Shown: positions 51,411-62,764, counted from the first letter of the stretch. The stretch is 64,000 bases of DNA from Pseudoclavibacter sp. RFBB5 (GCF_002931555.1 NZ_PSTZ01000011.1:62001-126000), one strand, 5' to 3'. The notes: generated by a model not told the origin, from the letters alone. Program-made: numbers and translations.

Positions 51411-52016
51411 TCACTGCCCGGGGGCGCCGGCCTCGGTCACGGAGACGTCCGCGCGCGTGAAGTTCATGAAGGAGCGGGATGCGGTCGGTCCGCGCTGCCC
51501 GAGGTACCTGGAGCTGTAGATCGCTGACCCGTAGGGGTGCTCCGCGGCGCTCGAGAGCTGGAAGAAGCACAGCTGCCCGATCTTCATCCCCGGCCAGAGC
51601 TTGATCGGCAGGGTCGCGACGTTGGAGAGCTCCAGGGTGACGTGTCCGGTGAAGCCGGGGTCGATGAAGCCGGCCGTGGAGTGCGTGAGGAGTCCGAGGC
51701 GGCCAAGCGAGCTCTTGCCTTCGAGGCGCGCGGCGACGTCGTCGCCGAGGGTGACGCGTTCGAACGTGGAGGCGAGGACGAACTCCCCCGGATGCAGGAC
51801 GAACGGCTCGTCGGGCTTCGACTCCACGAGCCGGGTCAGCTCTGGCTGCTCCTCCGACGGGTCGATGAACGGGTACCGGTGGTTGTCGAACAGCCGGAAG
51901 TACCGGTCGAGGCGCACGTCGATGCTCGAAGGCTGGATGAGCCCCGGCTCGTACGGCTCAAGGCCGATGCGGCCAGTCTCGACGCCCTGTTTGATGTCCC
52001 GATCGCTGAGAAGCAC
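51411..52016 (-). CDS. dcd: dCTP deaminase
   Basis: 201 residues. [79 protein letters not shown] and [21 protein letters not shown] are all family landmarks. In actinobacteria this enzyme is often bifunctional, converting dCTP to dUMP; the sequence alone does not decide. GTG start at 52016. Trimeric cytosolic enzyme of pyrimidine supply. Confidence 0.95.
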   Translation of the reverse strand: MLLSDRDIKQGVETGRIGLEPYEPGLIQPSSIDVRLDRYFRLFDNHRYPFIDPSEEQPELTRLVESKPDEPFVLHPGEFVLASTFERVTLGDDVAARLEGKSSLGRLGLLTHSTAGFIDPGFTGHVTLELSNVATLPIKLWPGMKIGQLCFFQLSSAAEHPYGSAIYSSRYLGQRGPTASRSFMNFTRADVSVTEAGAPGQ

Positions 52017-52063
52017 GTCGCCAGCCTAGTTGCTCGCCGGAAGCCGACGGCTAGGCTCAGCCC

Positions 52064-52237
52064 GTGAGCAGAAACGTGTGGACCGTCATCGGGGTTGTCG
52101 TGGCCGTCGTCATCGCGTGGTGGCTTGTCGATGTGCTCTTCCACCTGGCGTGGATGGTGGCCCGCCTGAGCATCGTCGCGGTGGTCGCTATCATCGTGTT
52201 CTTCGTGATCCGGGCCCTCGTCACAAAACGCGACTGA
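52064..52237 (+). CDS. Small hypothetical membrane protein, 57 residues
   Basis: GTG start at 52064 opens a short frame dominated by two hydrophobic helices (VIGVVVAVVIAWWLVDVLF and LSIVAVVAIIVFFVIRALV) ending TKRD. It fits exactly between the dcd start and tRNA-Gly, and both helices have the positive charge expected on the inside. Unknown function; composition makes chance unlikely. Confidence 0.6.
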   Translation: MSRNVWTVIGVVVAVVIAWWLVDVLFHLAWMVARLSIVAVVAIIVFFVIRALVTKRD

Positions 52238-52317
52238 CGCCGACCGGGCGCCCTTGCGGTCTCGAAGCGGCGTGCATGTACGATGGTCGAGTCCGCAGGC
52301 CGAGTGCCGGCGGGTGC

Positions 52318-52391
52318 GCGGATGTAGTTCAATGGTAGAACTTCAGCTTCCCAAGCTGATAGCGCGGGTTCGATTCCCGTCATCCGCTCCA
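52318..52391 (+). tRNA. tRNA-Gly (CCC)
   Basis: Acceptor GCGGATG pairs with CATCCGC; D-arm GTTCAATGGTAGAAC; anticodon stem-loop TCAGC-TTCCCAA-GCTGA with anticodon CCC, reading GGG; T-arm GCGGGTTCGATTCCCGT; CCA is encoded (52389-52391). Confidence 0.95.
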
Positions 52392-52398
52392 CGAAGAA

Positions 52399-52434
52399 GG
52401 CCAGGCCGGATGCTGTTCGCATTCCGACCTGGCC
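52399..52434 (+). terminator. Terminator after tRNA-Gly
   Basis: GGCCAGG...GCATTCCGACCTGGCC forms an approximately 15-bp hairpin with a bulge, 8 bp after the tRNA CCA, followed by GTTCTC. Confidence 0.8.
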
Positions 52435-52464
52435 GTTCTCGCCTTCTGGAGGCAGGCGCCGCGG

Positions 52465-52701
52465 TCAGCTCTCGCCGCGACCGGTCTCGTGCTGCAGCCG
52501 GTCGATGTGCTCCGACGCCTCCGCCTTCGTGATGTCCGCAGGGATCTCCTCGCCGGCCTCGCGAGCGAGCGTGTCGAGGTAGCTGCGCTGCGCGCCGGTC
52601 ATCGGCTCATCACCGGTGACCCACGTCGACGGGTCCTTCTCGGTACCGTTCTCTCCAGGCTCGGTCGCGCCGAGCATTTCACCTTCGTGTGTCTCTGCCA
52701 T
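52465..52701 (-). CDS. DUF3072 family protein
   Basis: 78 residues. The C-terminal half MTGAQRSYLDTLAREAGEEIPADITKAEASEHIDRLQ is the DUF3072 pattern; the N-terminal half is acidic and disordered. Small, soluble, function unknown. ATG 52701 gives MAETHEGEM; sequence further upstream in frame is not protein-like. Confidence 0.82.
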   Translation of the reverse strand: MAETHEGEMLGATEPGENGTEKDPSTWVTGDEPMTGAQRSYLDTLAREAGEEIPADITKAEASEHIDRLQHETGRGES

Positions 52702-52799
52702 GTCCGCGACAGTAGGTGGCGCTCCTGGCTGGCGGCCCGACGGATGCTGGGAATATGTGTTCGAATCCGGGTGGCCAGCGCACCTCGGGGTGCTAGGAA

Positions 52800-53717
52800 T
52801 CAGAAGTCGGCGATCACGATCTTCTTCATCTGCATCATGCGCTCGTACCCCCCTGGCCTCGCCATCAGCTCGCCCATGTTCGCGGGCACGATCTGCCAGC
52901 TGACACCGAACTTGTCCACCAGCCATCCGCACTGCTCCGCTTCGGGTACGGCGGTGAGTGCATCCCAGTAGCGGTCGATCTCGGCCTGGTCGGAGCAGTC
53001 GACCTCGAGCGAGACGCCGCAGTCGAAGCCGAACTCCTGTCCGGCACCGTTGTCCATGGCGGCGAACCACTGCCCCGCAAGCTGGAAGTCGGCGTACATG
53101 ATCGCCCCGGCCACAGCCGGGCCTGACGGAGCCGGATATTCGGCGACGGTGCCGATACGGGACTCCGGGAACAGGGATACGTAGAGGTCGATGGCCTCGC
53201 GCGCCCTGTTCTGCGCTTCGCGACCGAACATGAGGCTCGGGACGATGAATGGACGAGGCTCGTCAGCCGTGCTCAGCCCGTCGGGGTCGACGAGCATGAG
53301 CTGCCAGCTCACGCCGTACCGGTCTTCGATCCAGCCGTAGTGCGGGCTGAACGGGTAATCCTGCAACGGCATGAGGGCCTTGCCACCCTCGTTGAGCCCT
53401 GCCCAGACCCGGTTGATCTCCTCGCGTGCCGACGCCGCGTCTCCACCGAGCACGCGGGGGTCGAAGTTGAGCATGAACGAGATCGAAGGATTGGGCCTGA
53501 ACTGGTCGCCCGCGTTGATGAGCGTGAACCGGTACTCGTCGATCTCCACGCCCACGACGAGCGGGAGGCCGGCGAACTCCTTCTGGAAGTCGAGGAGGTC
53601 GGTCTCGGGATACCTGGCTTCCACTGACGTCGTCGTCTTCGGGAAGATGGAAGCGTAGAACTCGCCCGCTTCCTCGGCGTTCTTGTTGAACCAGAGGTTC
53701 GGGATGATCTTCTGCAT
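52800..53717 (-). CDS. Double PhnB-like VOC domain protein
   Basis: 305 residues with two tandem PhnB/VOC modules: QKIIPNLWFNKNAEEAGEFYASIFPKTTTSVEARYP in the first (residues 1-150) and RPFIVPSLMFGREAQNRAREAIDLYVSLFPESRIGTVAEYP in the second (about 155-300). Each ends with the VDKFGVSWQIVP / EDRYGVSWQLMLVDPDG motif. PhnB-like proteins are often misnamed 3-demethylubiquinone methyltransferases; no catalytic role is clear. Confidence 0.88.
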   Translation of the reverse strand: MQKIIPNLWFNKNAEEAGEFYASIFPKTTTSVEARYPETDLLDFQKEFAGLPLVVGVEIDEYRFTLINAGDQFRPNPSISFMLNFDPRVLGGDAASAREEINRVWAGLNEGGKALMPLQDYPFSPHYGWIEDRYGVSWQLMLVDPDGLSTADEPRPFIVPSLMFGREAQNRAREAIDLYVSLFPESRIGTVAEYPAPSGPAVAGAIMYADFQLAGQWFAAMDNGAGQEFGFDCGVSLEVDCSDQAEIDRYWDALTAVPEAEQCGWLVDKFGVSWQIVPANMGELMARPGGYERMMQMKKIVIADF

Positions 53718-53842
53718 GACTCGCTACTCCTGCACGCGTCGGTGGTTCCGGGCCCAGTCGACCCCACTGGCAAAGTTACTCCCGACTACCGACATTGGCC
53801 GCGCGCCCGGACTCCGGGTCGGAGCGAACATCCAGACTGCGC

Positions 53843-55321
53843 CTACTGCAATCCCGCCGTGAGCCGCGCGAGGTTGTCGAGCACGGTCGAGCGCATCGGC
53901 TGCTTGCGCCACTCGAACATGGTGAGCTCGCGCGAATGCTCGCGGTAGTCCTGCTGCACCTCGCGGAGGTCCTCGACGAAGTCGGCGCTGCGCACCATGA
54001 GCGACACCTCGAAGTTGAGGGAGAACGAGCGCATGTCCATGTTCGACGACCCGATGACCGCGACCTCGTCGTCGATCGTGAAGTGCTTGGCGTGCAGGAT
54101 CGTCGGCGACTTGTACATCCAGATGCGCACCCCCGCGAGCAGCAGCGCCTCGTAGTAGGAGCGCTGCGCGTGGTAGACCATCGCCTGGTCGCCGATCTCG
54201 GAGACGAACAGCTCGACGACCACACCGCGCGCGGTTGCAGTGGTGATCGCGTACAGCATCGACTCGTCTGGAACGAAGTAGGGGCTCGTGATGATGATCG
54301 ACTTCTGGGCGACGTAGAGCAGATTGAGGAAGAGACGGAGGTTGTTCTCGCTGGGGTAGCCGGGACCGCTCGGCACGATCTGGCAGTCCATCCGCGCTTC
54401 CTGCGGCATGGTCTCGACGTCGGTGAGGTCCTCGGGGATGATCGTGCCCGATTCCGAGTACCAGTCGGTGATGAAGACGGCGCTGACGGCGTGCACGGCC
54501 GGACCCTCGAGGCGCACCATGAGGTCGTGCCAGTGGAGCCCGCGGCGGATGTTGCCGCGCTTGTTGTATGTGGAGTCGACGACGTTCTGCGAGCCGAGGT
54601 ACGCGGAGTTGCCGTCGACGATGAGCAGCTTCCTGTGGTTGCGCAGGTCGGGCCGCTGGTACTCGCCGCGCCACGGACGCACCGGCAGCATGTAGTGCCA
54701 CTCGGCACCTGCCCGCTCGAGGGCCTTGAGGCGTGACAGCGTGTGCTTGCGGTACCCGGGCACTCGGATGGACGCGATGTGGTCGAGCAGGATGCGCACG
54801 CTCACGCCGCGGGCGGCTGCCCGGTCGAGGGCATCGAAGATGGGGAGGGTGGTGTGGTCGCAGGCGAGGATGTAGAACTCGATGTGCACCCACTTCTCGG
54901 CCGTGTCGATCTCGGCGGCCATCGCCAGGATCGTCTCCTCGTAGCCTCCCTGCAGCACCACCTCGTTGTCGCTGATGAGCGGCATCGCCGTGTACGTGCG
55001 GTTGAGGGCGACGACGGAGTCGAACCACGGCGGGTCGGTGTGCTCGGTGGGTTCGACCTCCACGCTCGAGACGGCCATGTTGATGAAGGTCGTGACCTCC
55101 TGCTGGCGCTCCATGCGCTTGGCGGGGAGGCGGAAGCTGCCGAGCAGGAGGAAGGCGACGACGCCGACGTACGGGATGAGGAAGATGGCCATGAGCCATG
55201 CGATGCCGACGCTCGGCTTGCGGTTGCGGGGCACGACGATGATCGCGATGACGCGGATGATCAGGTCGATGATCGCGAAGATGAAGCCGGCGCTGATCGT
55301 GATGTGCGGAATCTCGGCCAT
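53843..55321 (-). CDS. cls: Cardiolipin synthase
   Basis: 492 residues. Two N-terminal membrane helices (FIFAIIDLIIRVIAIIVV, IAWLMAIFLIPYVGVVAFLLLG), then two phospholipase-D HKD motifs: NHRKLLIVDGNSAYLGSQN and HAKHFTIDDEVAVIGSSNMD. Both catalytic sets are intact. Joins phosphatidylglycerol units to make cardiolipin in the inner membrane. ATG 55321 with GAGGAG upstream. Divergent from a TetR gene, sharing a 114-base gap. Confidence 0.93.
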   Translation of the reverse strand: MAEIPHITISAGFIFAIIDLIIRVIAIIVVPRNRKPSVGIAWLMAIFLIPYVGVVAFLLLGSFRLPAKRMERQQEVTTFINMAVSSVEVEPTEHTDPPWFDSVVALNRTYTAMPLISDNEVVLQGGYEETILAMAAEIDTAEKWVHIEFYILACDHTTLPIFDALDRAAARGVSVRILLDHIASIRVPGYRKHTLSRLKALERAGAEWHYMLPVRPWRGEYQRPDLRNHRKLLIVDGNSAYLGSQNVVDSTYNKRGNIRRGLHWHDLMVRLEGPAVHAVSAVFITDWYSESGTIIPEDLTDVETMPQEARMDCQIVPSGPGYPSENNLRLFLNLLYVAQKSIIITSPYFVPDESMLYAITTATARGVVVELFVSEIGDQAMVYHAQRSYYEALLLAGVRIWMYKSPTILHAKHFTIDDEVAVIGSSNMDMRSFSLNFEVSLMVRSADFVEDLREVQQDYREHSRELTMFEWRKQPMRSTVLDNLARLTAGLQ

Positions 55322-55401
55322 CTGGTCTCCTCGGGGTACTAGGGGACAGCGTAGGGCAACGGATGCGCGTGGCGAGGCCTCGCATCCACTCGGAAGGCTT
55401 G

Positions 55402-55425
55402 TTGCACTTCCGGCTGGAAGTGCAA
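55402..55425. promoter_or_regulatory. Perfect 24-bp palindrome, likely TetR operator
   Basis: TTGCACTTCC-GGCT-GGAAGTGCAA, 10 bp before the tetR GTG. Extra half-sites TGCACTT (55429-55435) and AGTGCAA (55445-55451) follow, the last inside the tetR coding region. The site would control the TetR gene and the efflux gene behind it, and perhaps cls. Confidence 0.85.
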
Positions 55426-55435
55426 TACTGCACTT

Positions 55436-57858
<2,423 letters not shown>

Positions 57859-57870
57859 CGTCCTGTCGTC

Positions 57871-57926
57871 ACGGGCCGGCTTGCAGAGAGCTTCTTCTCT
57901 GCTCTTCTCTCAGGCAGCTGGCCCGT
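57871..57926. terminator. Hairpin at convergent gene ends
   Basis: ACGGGCCGGCTTGC pairs with GCAGCTGGCCCGT, with a nested GCAGAGA/CTCTGC stem. The right arm runs into the last codons of the convergent gene. Confidence 0.5.
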
Positions 57927-58587
57927 TGGCGAATGCCCGGGCGGCTCGGAGCGCGGCCTCGACGTGCATCCCCTCGAAGGGCAGGACGGCAACAAGCGCG
58001 TCGCGAGTGAGGTCGGGGCCCAGCTGCGCGGCGCGGAGAACGGCTTCGGTGTCCACGCGTTCGGGCGCTGATTCCGGGTCGTCGAGTTCCATGGCGGCGC
58101 CTTGGAACCAGTCGTCGGCGGCGTCGAGCATCCGTTGTTCGCTGAGCGCGGGCAGCAGGTGCCGGTCGAGGCCGTCGGCGACGCCGTGGTCGACGGTGTG
58201 CCAGTCGGCTTGACCGCGGTCGAGCCAGGAGACGAATCCGAGCCAGGGCTGCTCGTCACCGCTGGACCACTCGCTGCCCGATTCGTCGCGAACGGCGGCT
58301 TCGACGTGTTCGATCGCCCAGTCGGGGAGACCGGCAGTGGGGTCGATGCCCGTCTGATGCGTCTCGGAGTAGTCGCGGTCGATGCCGCTGAGGACGGCGC
58401 GGCCGTCGGCGAGTGGAGTGAGGCGGGCCCAGCTGCCGCCGCCGTCGGAGTAGAACCAGCCGTGGTGGTCGGCGCGCGCGTTGTGGTTGTTCTCACCGAG
58501 GATCGCCGTCTCTATGGCGGCCGCCAGGGCCCAACGGCCCCTCATGACCTCGAGGGGTGGGAACTGCTGAGCGCGGATTCGTGGCAT
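57910..58587 (-). CDS. Hypothetical protein, 225 residues, behind the DUF222/HNH gene
   Basis: Not recognised. Opens MPRIRAQQFPPLEVMRGRWALAAAIETAILGE, then an acidic, Trp-rich soluble protein (ADHHGWFYSDGGGSWARLTPL, DEQPWLGFVSWLDRGQADWHT), ending in a helix-rich tail. Begins 4 bp after the stop of the HNH gene, so it is probably translated from the same mRNA. No signal peptide. Confidence 0.62.
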   Translation of the reverse strand: MPRIRAQQFPPLEVMRGRWALAAAIETAILGENNHNARADHHGWFYSDGGGSWARLTPLADGRAVLSGIDRDYSETHQTGIDPTAGLPDWAIEHVEAAVRDESGSEWSSGDEQPWLGFVSWLDRGQADWHTVDHGVADGLDRHLLPALSEQRMLDAADDWFQGAAMELDDPESAPERVDTEAVLRAAQLGPDLTRDALVAVLPFEGMHVEAALRAARAFANGPAA

Positions 58588-58591
58588 GCGT

Positions 58592-60289
58592 CTATTCTCG
58601 CGAGCTGCCGGTCGACAGCTCCTGGGCGACGGGGTCGGCGACATGACTTGCGACGAGGTCGGGGGCCGAAGCCCTGAACTCCACGGGGCGCGCCGAGCTG
58701 TCACTTGAGCGAATCTGGCTGCGACTGATCCTTGGCCCTGTCGCGGGCTCGACCTTCCAGACACGGTCGGCCGAGGGCACGATGACGAGCCTTTCCAGGT
58801 GGACTTCGTGGTGGTGGAAGCTGCACAACGCGATGCCGTTGCAGGTGTCGGTGAGACCGCCCTGCCACCAGGGTCTGACGTGGTGGAACTCGATTATGTC
58901 GAAGGGGAACACGCAGCCGGGTGCCCGGCACCCGCCGTCTCTGGCGAAGATCGCTCTTCGCTGAGCGGGGCTGAAGAGTCGTCGCTTGCGACCCAGCTTG
59001 AGCACTTCTCCGTCGTCGTCGACGAGGGCGGCCCGGATGATGCCGTCGCACAGGATGCGCCTGGCGACGTCGATCGAGGCCGGTTCGCCGGAGTGTTCGA
59101 AGCGCGGTACATCGACCAGGCTGTCGATGGCTCCGAGGAGCCCTGTGCGAGTGACCGAGACGACCAGGGTCGGAGCCTCGCCGCCCGTGCGCGGCGCGGC
59201 CGGGGACTCAGCATGCTGCGCGAACACCGACACGAGAGCGTCGATGCGCCGTTGGGATGGGCTGCGCTCGTCTCGGATCGGCACCTCAGGCTCGTGCACA
59301 CCGGACGTGCCGGGCACACCGAGTACACCTGACGCATCGGGCACACCGAGTACACCTGACGCATCGCACACACCGAGTACACCTGACGCATCGGCCACAC
59401 CGACTGCACCGGACGCGCGAAGCGTGGCGTCATGGCCGACGTCTTCCTCGTCGCAGGCGTGATCGCGCCTCGGCGAGAGGTACGCGTCGAGGACTCGCCG
59501 CAGGATCTCGCCCTGCTCAGGCGTCGCGAGGAGTCGCCCCTGCACCATTCCGTCGGGGCGGCGCGTGAAGGAGAGACCGCGCTTCTCGGCTTGGCGCTCG
59601 GCGTTCGGCTCCGCACCGTCGGGGTCGAGGAAGGCAACCCACACGGCCGCCTGCTTGGCGAGGCGCTCCGGCGAGGCGGGCTCGTCGTCTTCTGGCGTGA
59701 GTCCGCAGGCTGCCCGCACGAGCTCGTACTCCGCACGATCGAGGGCGGAGACATCAGCGCGACCATCGGCCTCACGCAGCCCTCTGGCGATCGCCGACGC
59801 CTGCGAGAGGGTCACTCGCCCTTCTGCGACGGCGACCGCCACATGGCCCCGCGTCGGCTGCAGCGGCTCACCCGTCATGCTGATCGTCTCGCGAGTCGCC
59901 TCCGCGAGCTCTCGCAGGGCGCCCGCCTCACCTCGCCGGAGCCCGAGGGTCTGCTGCACGGCCTCGTGCACCGATCTGAACCCACCGCACCGAACCAGCG
60001 ACCCTGAGAATGCCACGGGGGTCACCTCGTCGCGCCCGAGCAGCTCGGCGGTTATCTCGAGGAGGGTCGCGTCGAGCATCCGCTTGCGTGCGGCCAGCTC
60101 TTCGAATGCGGCGAAGAACTCCGTATCGAGCAGGGATGCGACGGGACGGCGCCCGTCGATGAGCGCCTCGACTCCCGGAGTCGCGTTGACAGCGGCCTCG
60201 CGAACGGACGCCGCAACACCTGCCGGAAACGACACAGCGCCCGAGCACGAAGCCTCGTCGTCGCGCAGATTCTGCGTTTCATCCCACAT
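58592..60289 (-). CDS. DUF222 / 13E12-type HNH endonuclease-like protein
   Basis: 565 residues. DUF222 region (residues 20-300; LLDTEFFAAFEELAARKRMLDATLLEI, VLDAYLSPRRD) and a C-terminal HNH nuclease motif: CRAPGCVFPFDIIEFHHVRPWWQGGLTDTCNGIALCSFHH. Between them, about residues 290-330, a 9-residue DASGVLGVP-type repeat is encoded by 27-bp tandem units. ATG 60289 has GGGGAGG upstream. This mobile-like family is multicopy in many actinobacteria and, in mycobacteria, members are LexA-controlled. Confidence 0.88.
   Translation of the reverse strand: MWDETQNLRDDEASCSGAVSFPAGVAASVREAAVNATPGVEALIDGRRPVASLLDTEFFAAFEELAARKRMLDATLLEITAELLGRDEVTPVAFSGSLVRCGGFRSVHEAVQQTLGLRRGEAGALRELAEATRETISMTGEPLQPTRGHVAVAVAEGRVTLSQASAIARGLREADGRADVSALDRAEYELVRAACGLTPEDDEPASPERLAKQAAVWVAFLDPDGAEPNAERQAEKRGLSFTRRPDGMVQGRLLATPEQGEILRRVLDAYLSPRRDHACDEEDVGHDATLRASGAVGVADASGVLGVCDASGVLGVPDASGVLGVPGTSGVHEPEVPIRDERSPSQRRIDALVSVFAQHAESPAAPRTGGEAPTLVVSVTRTGLLGAIDSLVDVPRFEHSGEPASIDVARRILCDGIIRAALVDDDGEVLKLGRKRRLFSPAQRRAIFARDGGCRAPGCVFPFDIIEFHHVRPWWQGGLTDTCNGIALCSFHHHEVHLERLVIVPSADRVWKVEPATGPRISRSQIRSSDSSARPVEFRASAPDLVASHVADPVAQELSTGSSRE
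59314..59421. repeat. 27-bp tandem repeat inside the HNH gene
   Basis: Units at 59314-59340, 59341-59367 and 59368-59394 differ at two positions; a fourth, more diverged unit ends at 59421. In frame, so copy number changes would alter the linker length only. Confidence 0.85.
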
Positions 60290-60329
60290 CTCGACCTCCC
60301 CCAAGATCCAGCTCCACCCTACCATGTTC

Positions 60330-60345
60330 TCGAACATATATACGA
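60330..60345. promoter_or_regulatory. SOS-like box before the DUF222/HNH gene
   Basis: TCGAAC-ATAT-ATACGA matches the actinobacterial LexA box TCGAAC-N4-GTTCGA at 10 of 12 defined positions, 40 bp upstream of the HNH ATG, within an AT-rich patch. A separate ATGTTC-TC-GAACAT palindrome overlaps it (60324-60337). Confidence 0.5.
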
Positions 60346-60390
60346 GTATCCACAGTAGATTCTCTCCGCCGCGGCCCGCTAGCGGCCCAC

Positions 60391-60594
60391 TCACTGCACC
60401 TCGGAGGTGGTGACCAGCCTGAGCCACGGCCCCGGCGGCACGTCCTCGACGTCGACGAACGCCCAATCGACGAGGTCGGCGACGGGGAGACACCCGCGCA
60501 CGTTGGTGAGCGATTCCCCTGCCTGGACGTCCAGACCGCGAGCCGCAACACGACCGACGCCCGCGGTTGACACAATCGCCCCCTCTTCGCCCAT
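60391..60594 (-). CDS. Small hypothetical protein, 67 residues
   Basis: Start is ATG 60594 (MGEEGAIVSTAGVGRVAARG), or a slightly longer in-frame form; the sequence GLDVQAGESLTNVRGCLPVADLVDWAFVDVEDVPPGPWLRLV reads like a folded soluble protein. Family not recognised. Divergent from dedA; no reliable ribosome site. Confidence 0.45.
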   Translation of the reverse strand: MGEEGAIVSTAGVGRVAARGLDVQAGESLTNVRGCLPVADLVDWAFVDVEDVPPGPWLRLVTTSEVQ

Positions 60595-60649
60595 CCGCAG
60601 GGGATACCCTTCGTTCACCTCAAGAATTCTGCGACTGGATGCATCTTCC

Positions 60650-61369
60650 GTGGTTCCCACACTCTTCCCCTGGCTCGACCCCGAAACGATCATTCACGGC
60701 GCGGGTCCCTGGGCGCTGCTCGTCGTCTGCCTCATCGTGTTCTCGGAGACCGGACTCCTCGTCGGATTCCTGCTGCCCGGCGACACGCTGCTGCTCATCA
60801 CCGGCCTCCTCGCCTTCTACCCGGGCATCGGCTTCGACATCTGGTGGGTGTGCCTCGCCATCGGCCTCGCCGCGTTCCTCGGAGGCGAGGTCGGCTACCT
60901 GATAGGCCGCAAGGCCGGCCCGAGGATCTTCGAACGCAAGGAGAGCGGCCTCTTCAGCATGAAGAACGTCGAACGCACCAATGCCTTCTTCGAGCGCTTC
61001 GGCGGCCTCGCCGTCATCGTCGCCCGCTTCGTGCCCATCGTCCGCACGTTCGCTCCCGTCGCGGCCGGCGTCGGCAAGATGGACTACCGCAAGTACACGA
61101 TCTACAACCTCATCGGCGCCCTCATCTGGGGGGCCGGCCTCACCTTCGCCGGTTACCTCCTCGGCTACGTGCCCGTGCTCGGCGACTTCATCCGCGAGTA
61201 CATCGACGTGATCCTGATCCTCGCCGTCCTCGCGACCGTCGTGCCCACGACCATCCACTACCTCCTCAACGCACGGAAGTCGCGGCGCGAAGCTCAGCAG
61301 CTGAGCGGTGAAGAGGCGGAAGCCCTCGCCCTCGCGCCGAAGGACTTCGACCAGAAGCTGGGCGACTGA
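60650..61369 (+). CDS. DedA family membrane protein
   Basis: 239 residues. ETGLLVGFLLPGDTLLLITGLLA (helix 1-2), GRKAGPRIF, then FFERFGGLAVIVARFVPIVRTFAPVAAGVGKMDYRKYTIYNLIGALIWG (the DedA signature with catalytic-site-like R and G residues). DedA proteins act in lipid-carrier transport and envelope maintenance. GTG 60650 is the best start by N-terminal conservation; the ribosome site is weak. Confidence 0.88.
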   Translation: MVPTLFPWLDPETIIHGAGPWALLVVCLIVFSETGLLVGFLLPGDTLLLITGLLAFYPGIGFDIWWVCLAIGLAAFLGGEVGYLIGRKAGPRIFERKESGLFSMKNVERTNAFFERFGGLAVIVARFVPIVRTFAPVAAGVGKMDYRKYTIYNLIGALIWGAGLTFAGYLLGYVPVLGDFIREYIDVILILAVLATVVPTTIHYLLNARKSRREAQQLSGEEAEALALAPKDFDQKLGD

Positions 61370-61543
61370 GCGCCGCACGAGAGGAAACCGGACGGCGCGA
61401 ACCGCCCGTCACAAGCCCAGCCTCGACGCGTTGCGGCACGTTTCGCACCGCCGACCGACGCCTCCAGTGAGACGTAGGCTGGCCTTCCGCGGCATCGTCT
61501 GCCGCGTCTCTGACGGCGTTGCAGTGAGGAGTTCTGTTCTCGG

Positions 61544-62740
61544 ATGAGCGGCATCTGGCGGTACCAGTCGACTTCGATCCCCCTCAGACTGGCGAACGCC
61601 GGAGCGGTCGTCGCTCTTCCTCTTCTCGCCGTCGAACAGCTCGGAGATGTCGCGGTCGGCGGGTTCCTCGTCGCCGTCGCCCTCTTCCCGAGCGTCATCG
61701 CCGCGCCGCTCGTCGGCGCGCTCCTCGACCGGATGCGCCGACCCCGCCTGCTCCTCATCATCGGCGGTGCCATCACAGCCGCCGCGTACCTGTTCGCGTC
61801 GCAGCTCGGCACCCTGCCGATCGGCGTCATCGCGCTCATCCTGGCGGTCGCCGGCTTCGTGACCCCCGCATACATGGGCGGCCTCTCGAGCTTCGCGCCA
61901 GACAACATCGAACCCGTTCGGAAGGCGTATGCGCAGGACGCCCTGTCCTACACGATCGCGTCGGTCGGCGGGCCCGCGCTGGCCGCGCTCGCGATCCCGC
62001 TCGCCGGGTCCGCTCGGCTCGCGATGGTGCTCCTCGCAGCCCTCGCGTTCATCGGGGCGATGGCCGGGTTCGGCATCCGGATGCACCCAAAGGCGGGCAC
62101 CGTCGAGGGGCTCGGCCGCACCATCGCCCGCGGCATGACCTACCTCGTGCGGCACAAGCCGATCGCCATCGTCACCACGGCGGGCACCGTCAGCCAGATC
62201 GCCGGCGGGGCGCTCGGCATAGCAGCGATCGCCATCTCCCTGGAGCGCACCGGCTCGGAGGCATCCGCCGCCTGGATCGTCACGGCCTACGCCATCGGCG
62301 GCCTCGCCGGCGCACTGTTCATGGCCATCAGGACCTGGACCACGCGCGGCCCCGTCTGGGTCATGGGCATGGGCTTCGTCGCGACGGGCGCGTTCCTCCT
62401 CATCGCCGTCCCAGCGCTCCCCGTCGGCTTCACGTTCGCCGCCGTCTTCATCGCCGGCCTCTTCGCGGCCCCCGCGAACGCCGCCATGATGCTGCTGCGT
62501 GACAAGGAGAGCAAGCCGAACGTGCGCTCCCAGGTCTTCACCATCGGCGCAGGACTGCGCGTCACCGCCGCCGCGATCGGCGCCGCCGTCGCAGGCCTCA
62601 TCGCCGGGTTCGACGCCGGATGGCTCGTCGCCAGCATGGCCATCATCTGGATCCTCTCCGGCGCCATCCTCTGGTTCTTCCCGAACCCGCCGGCACGCAC
62701 CGGCGTCATCCCCGTGCAGAAGGGCCCGCGGGCACCGTAG
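61544..62740 (+). CDS. MFS transporter
   Basis: 398 residues, about 12 membrane helices. PLRLANAGAVVALPLLAVEQLGDVAVGGFLVAVALFPSVIAAPLVGALLDRMRRPRLLLIIGGAI carries motif A-like DRMRRPR; the second half is GRTIARGMTYLVRHKPIAIVTTAGTVSQIAGG. Exporter or importer cannot be told. Stands alone in a 174-base upstream gap with nothing else seen. Convergent with the CPBP gene across paired repeats. Confidence 0.85.
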   Translation: MSGIWRYQSTSIPLRLANAGAVVALPLLAVEQLGDVAVGGFLVAVALFPSVIAAPLVGALLDRMRRPRLLLIIGGAITAAAYLFASQLGTLPIGVIALILAVAGFVTPAYMGGLSSFAPDNIEPVRKAYAQDALSYTIASVGGPALAALAIPLAGSARLAMVLLAALAFIGAMAGFGIRMHPKAGTVEGLGRTIARGMTYLVRHKPIAIVTTAGTVSQIAGGALGIAAIAISLERTGSEASAAWIVTAYAIGGLAGALFMAIRTWTTRGPVWVMGMGFVATGAFLLIAVPALPVGFTFAAVFIAGLFAAPANAAMMLLRDKESKPNVRSQVFTIGAGLRVTAAAIGAAVAGLIAGFDAGWLVASMAIIWILSGAILWFFPNPPARTGVIPVQKGPRAP

Positions 62741-62764
62741 GGGCGCGGCGCGGGCCGCGACGCG

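Noticed and set aside
52318-52391. tRNA-Gly as an integration site for a genomic island
   Set aside because: No integrase gene, no duplicated tRNA 3' end seen nearby, and flanking genes are ordinary chromosomal ones.
53718-53842. Possible regulatory RNA between the PhnB-like and cls genes
   Set aside because: No stable stem, conserved motif or promoter that I can see.
59314-59421. Possible CRISPR-like array
   Set aside because: Units are contiguous with no spacers, 27 bp is a multiple of three, and the region is in frame inside the HNH gene.
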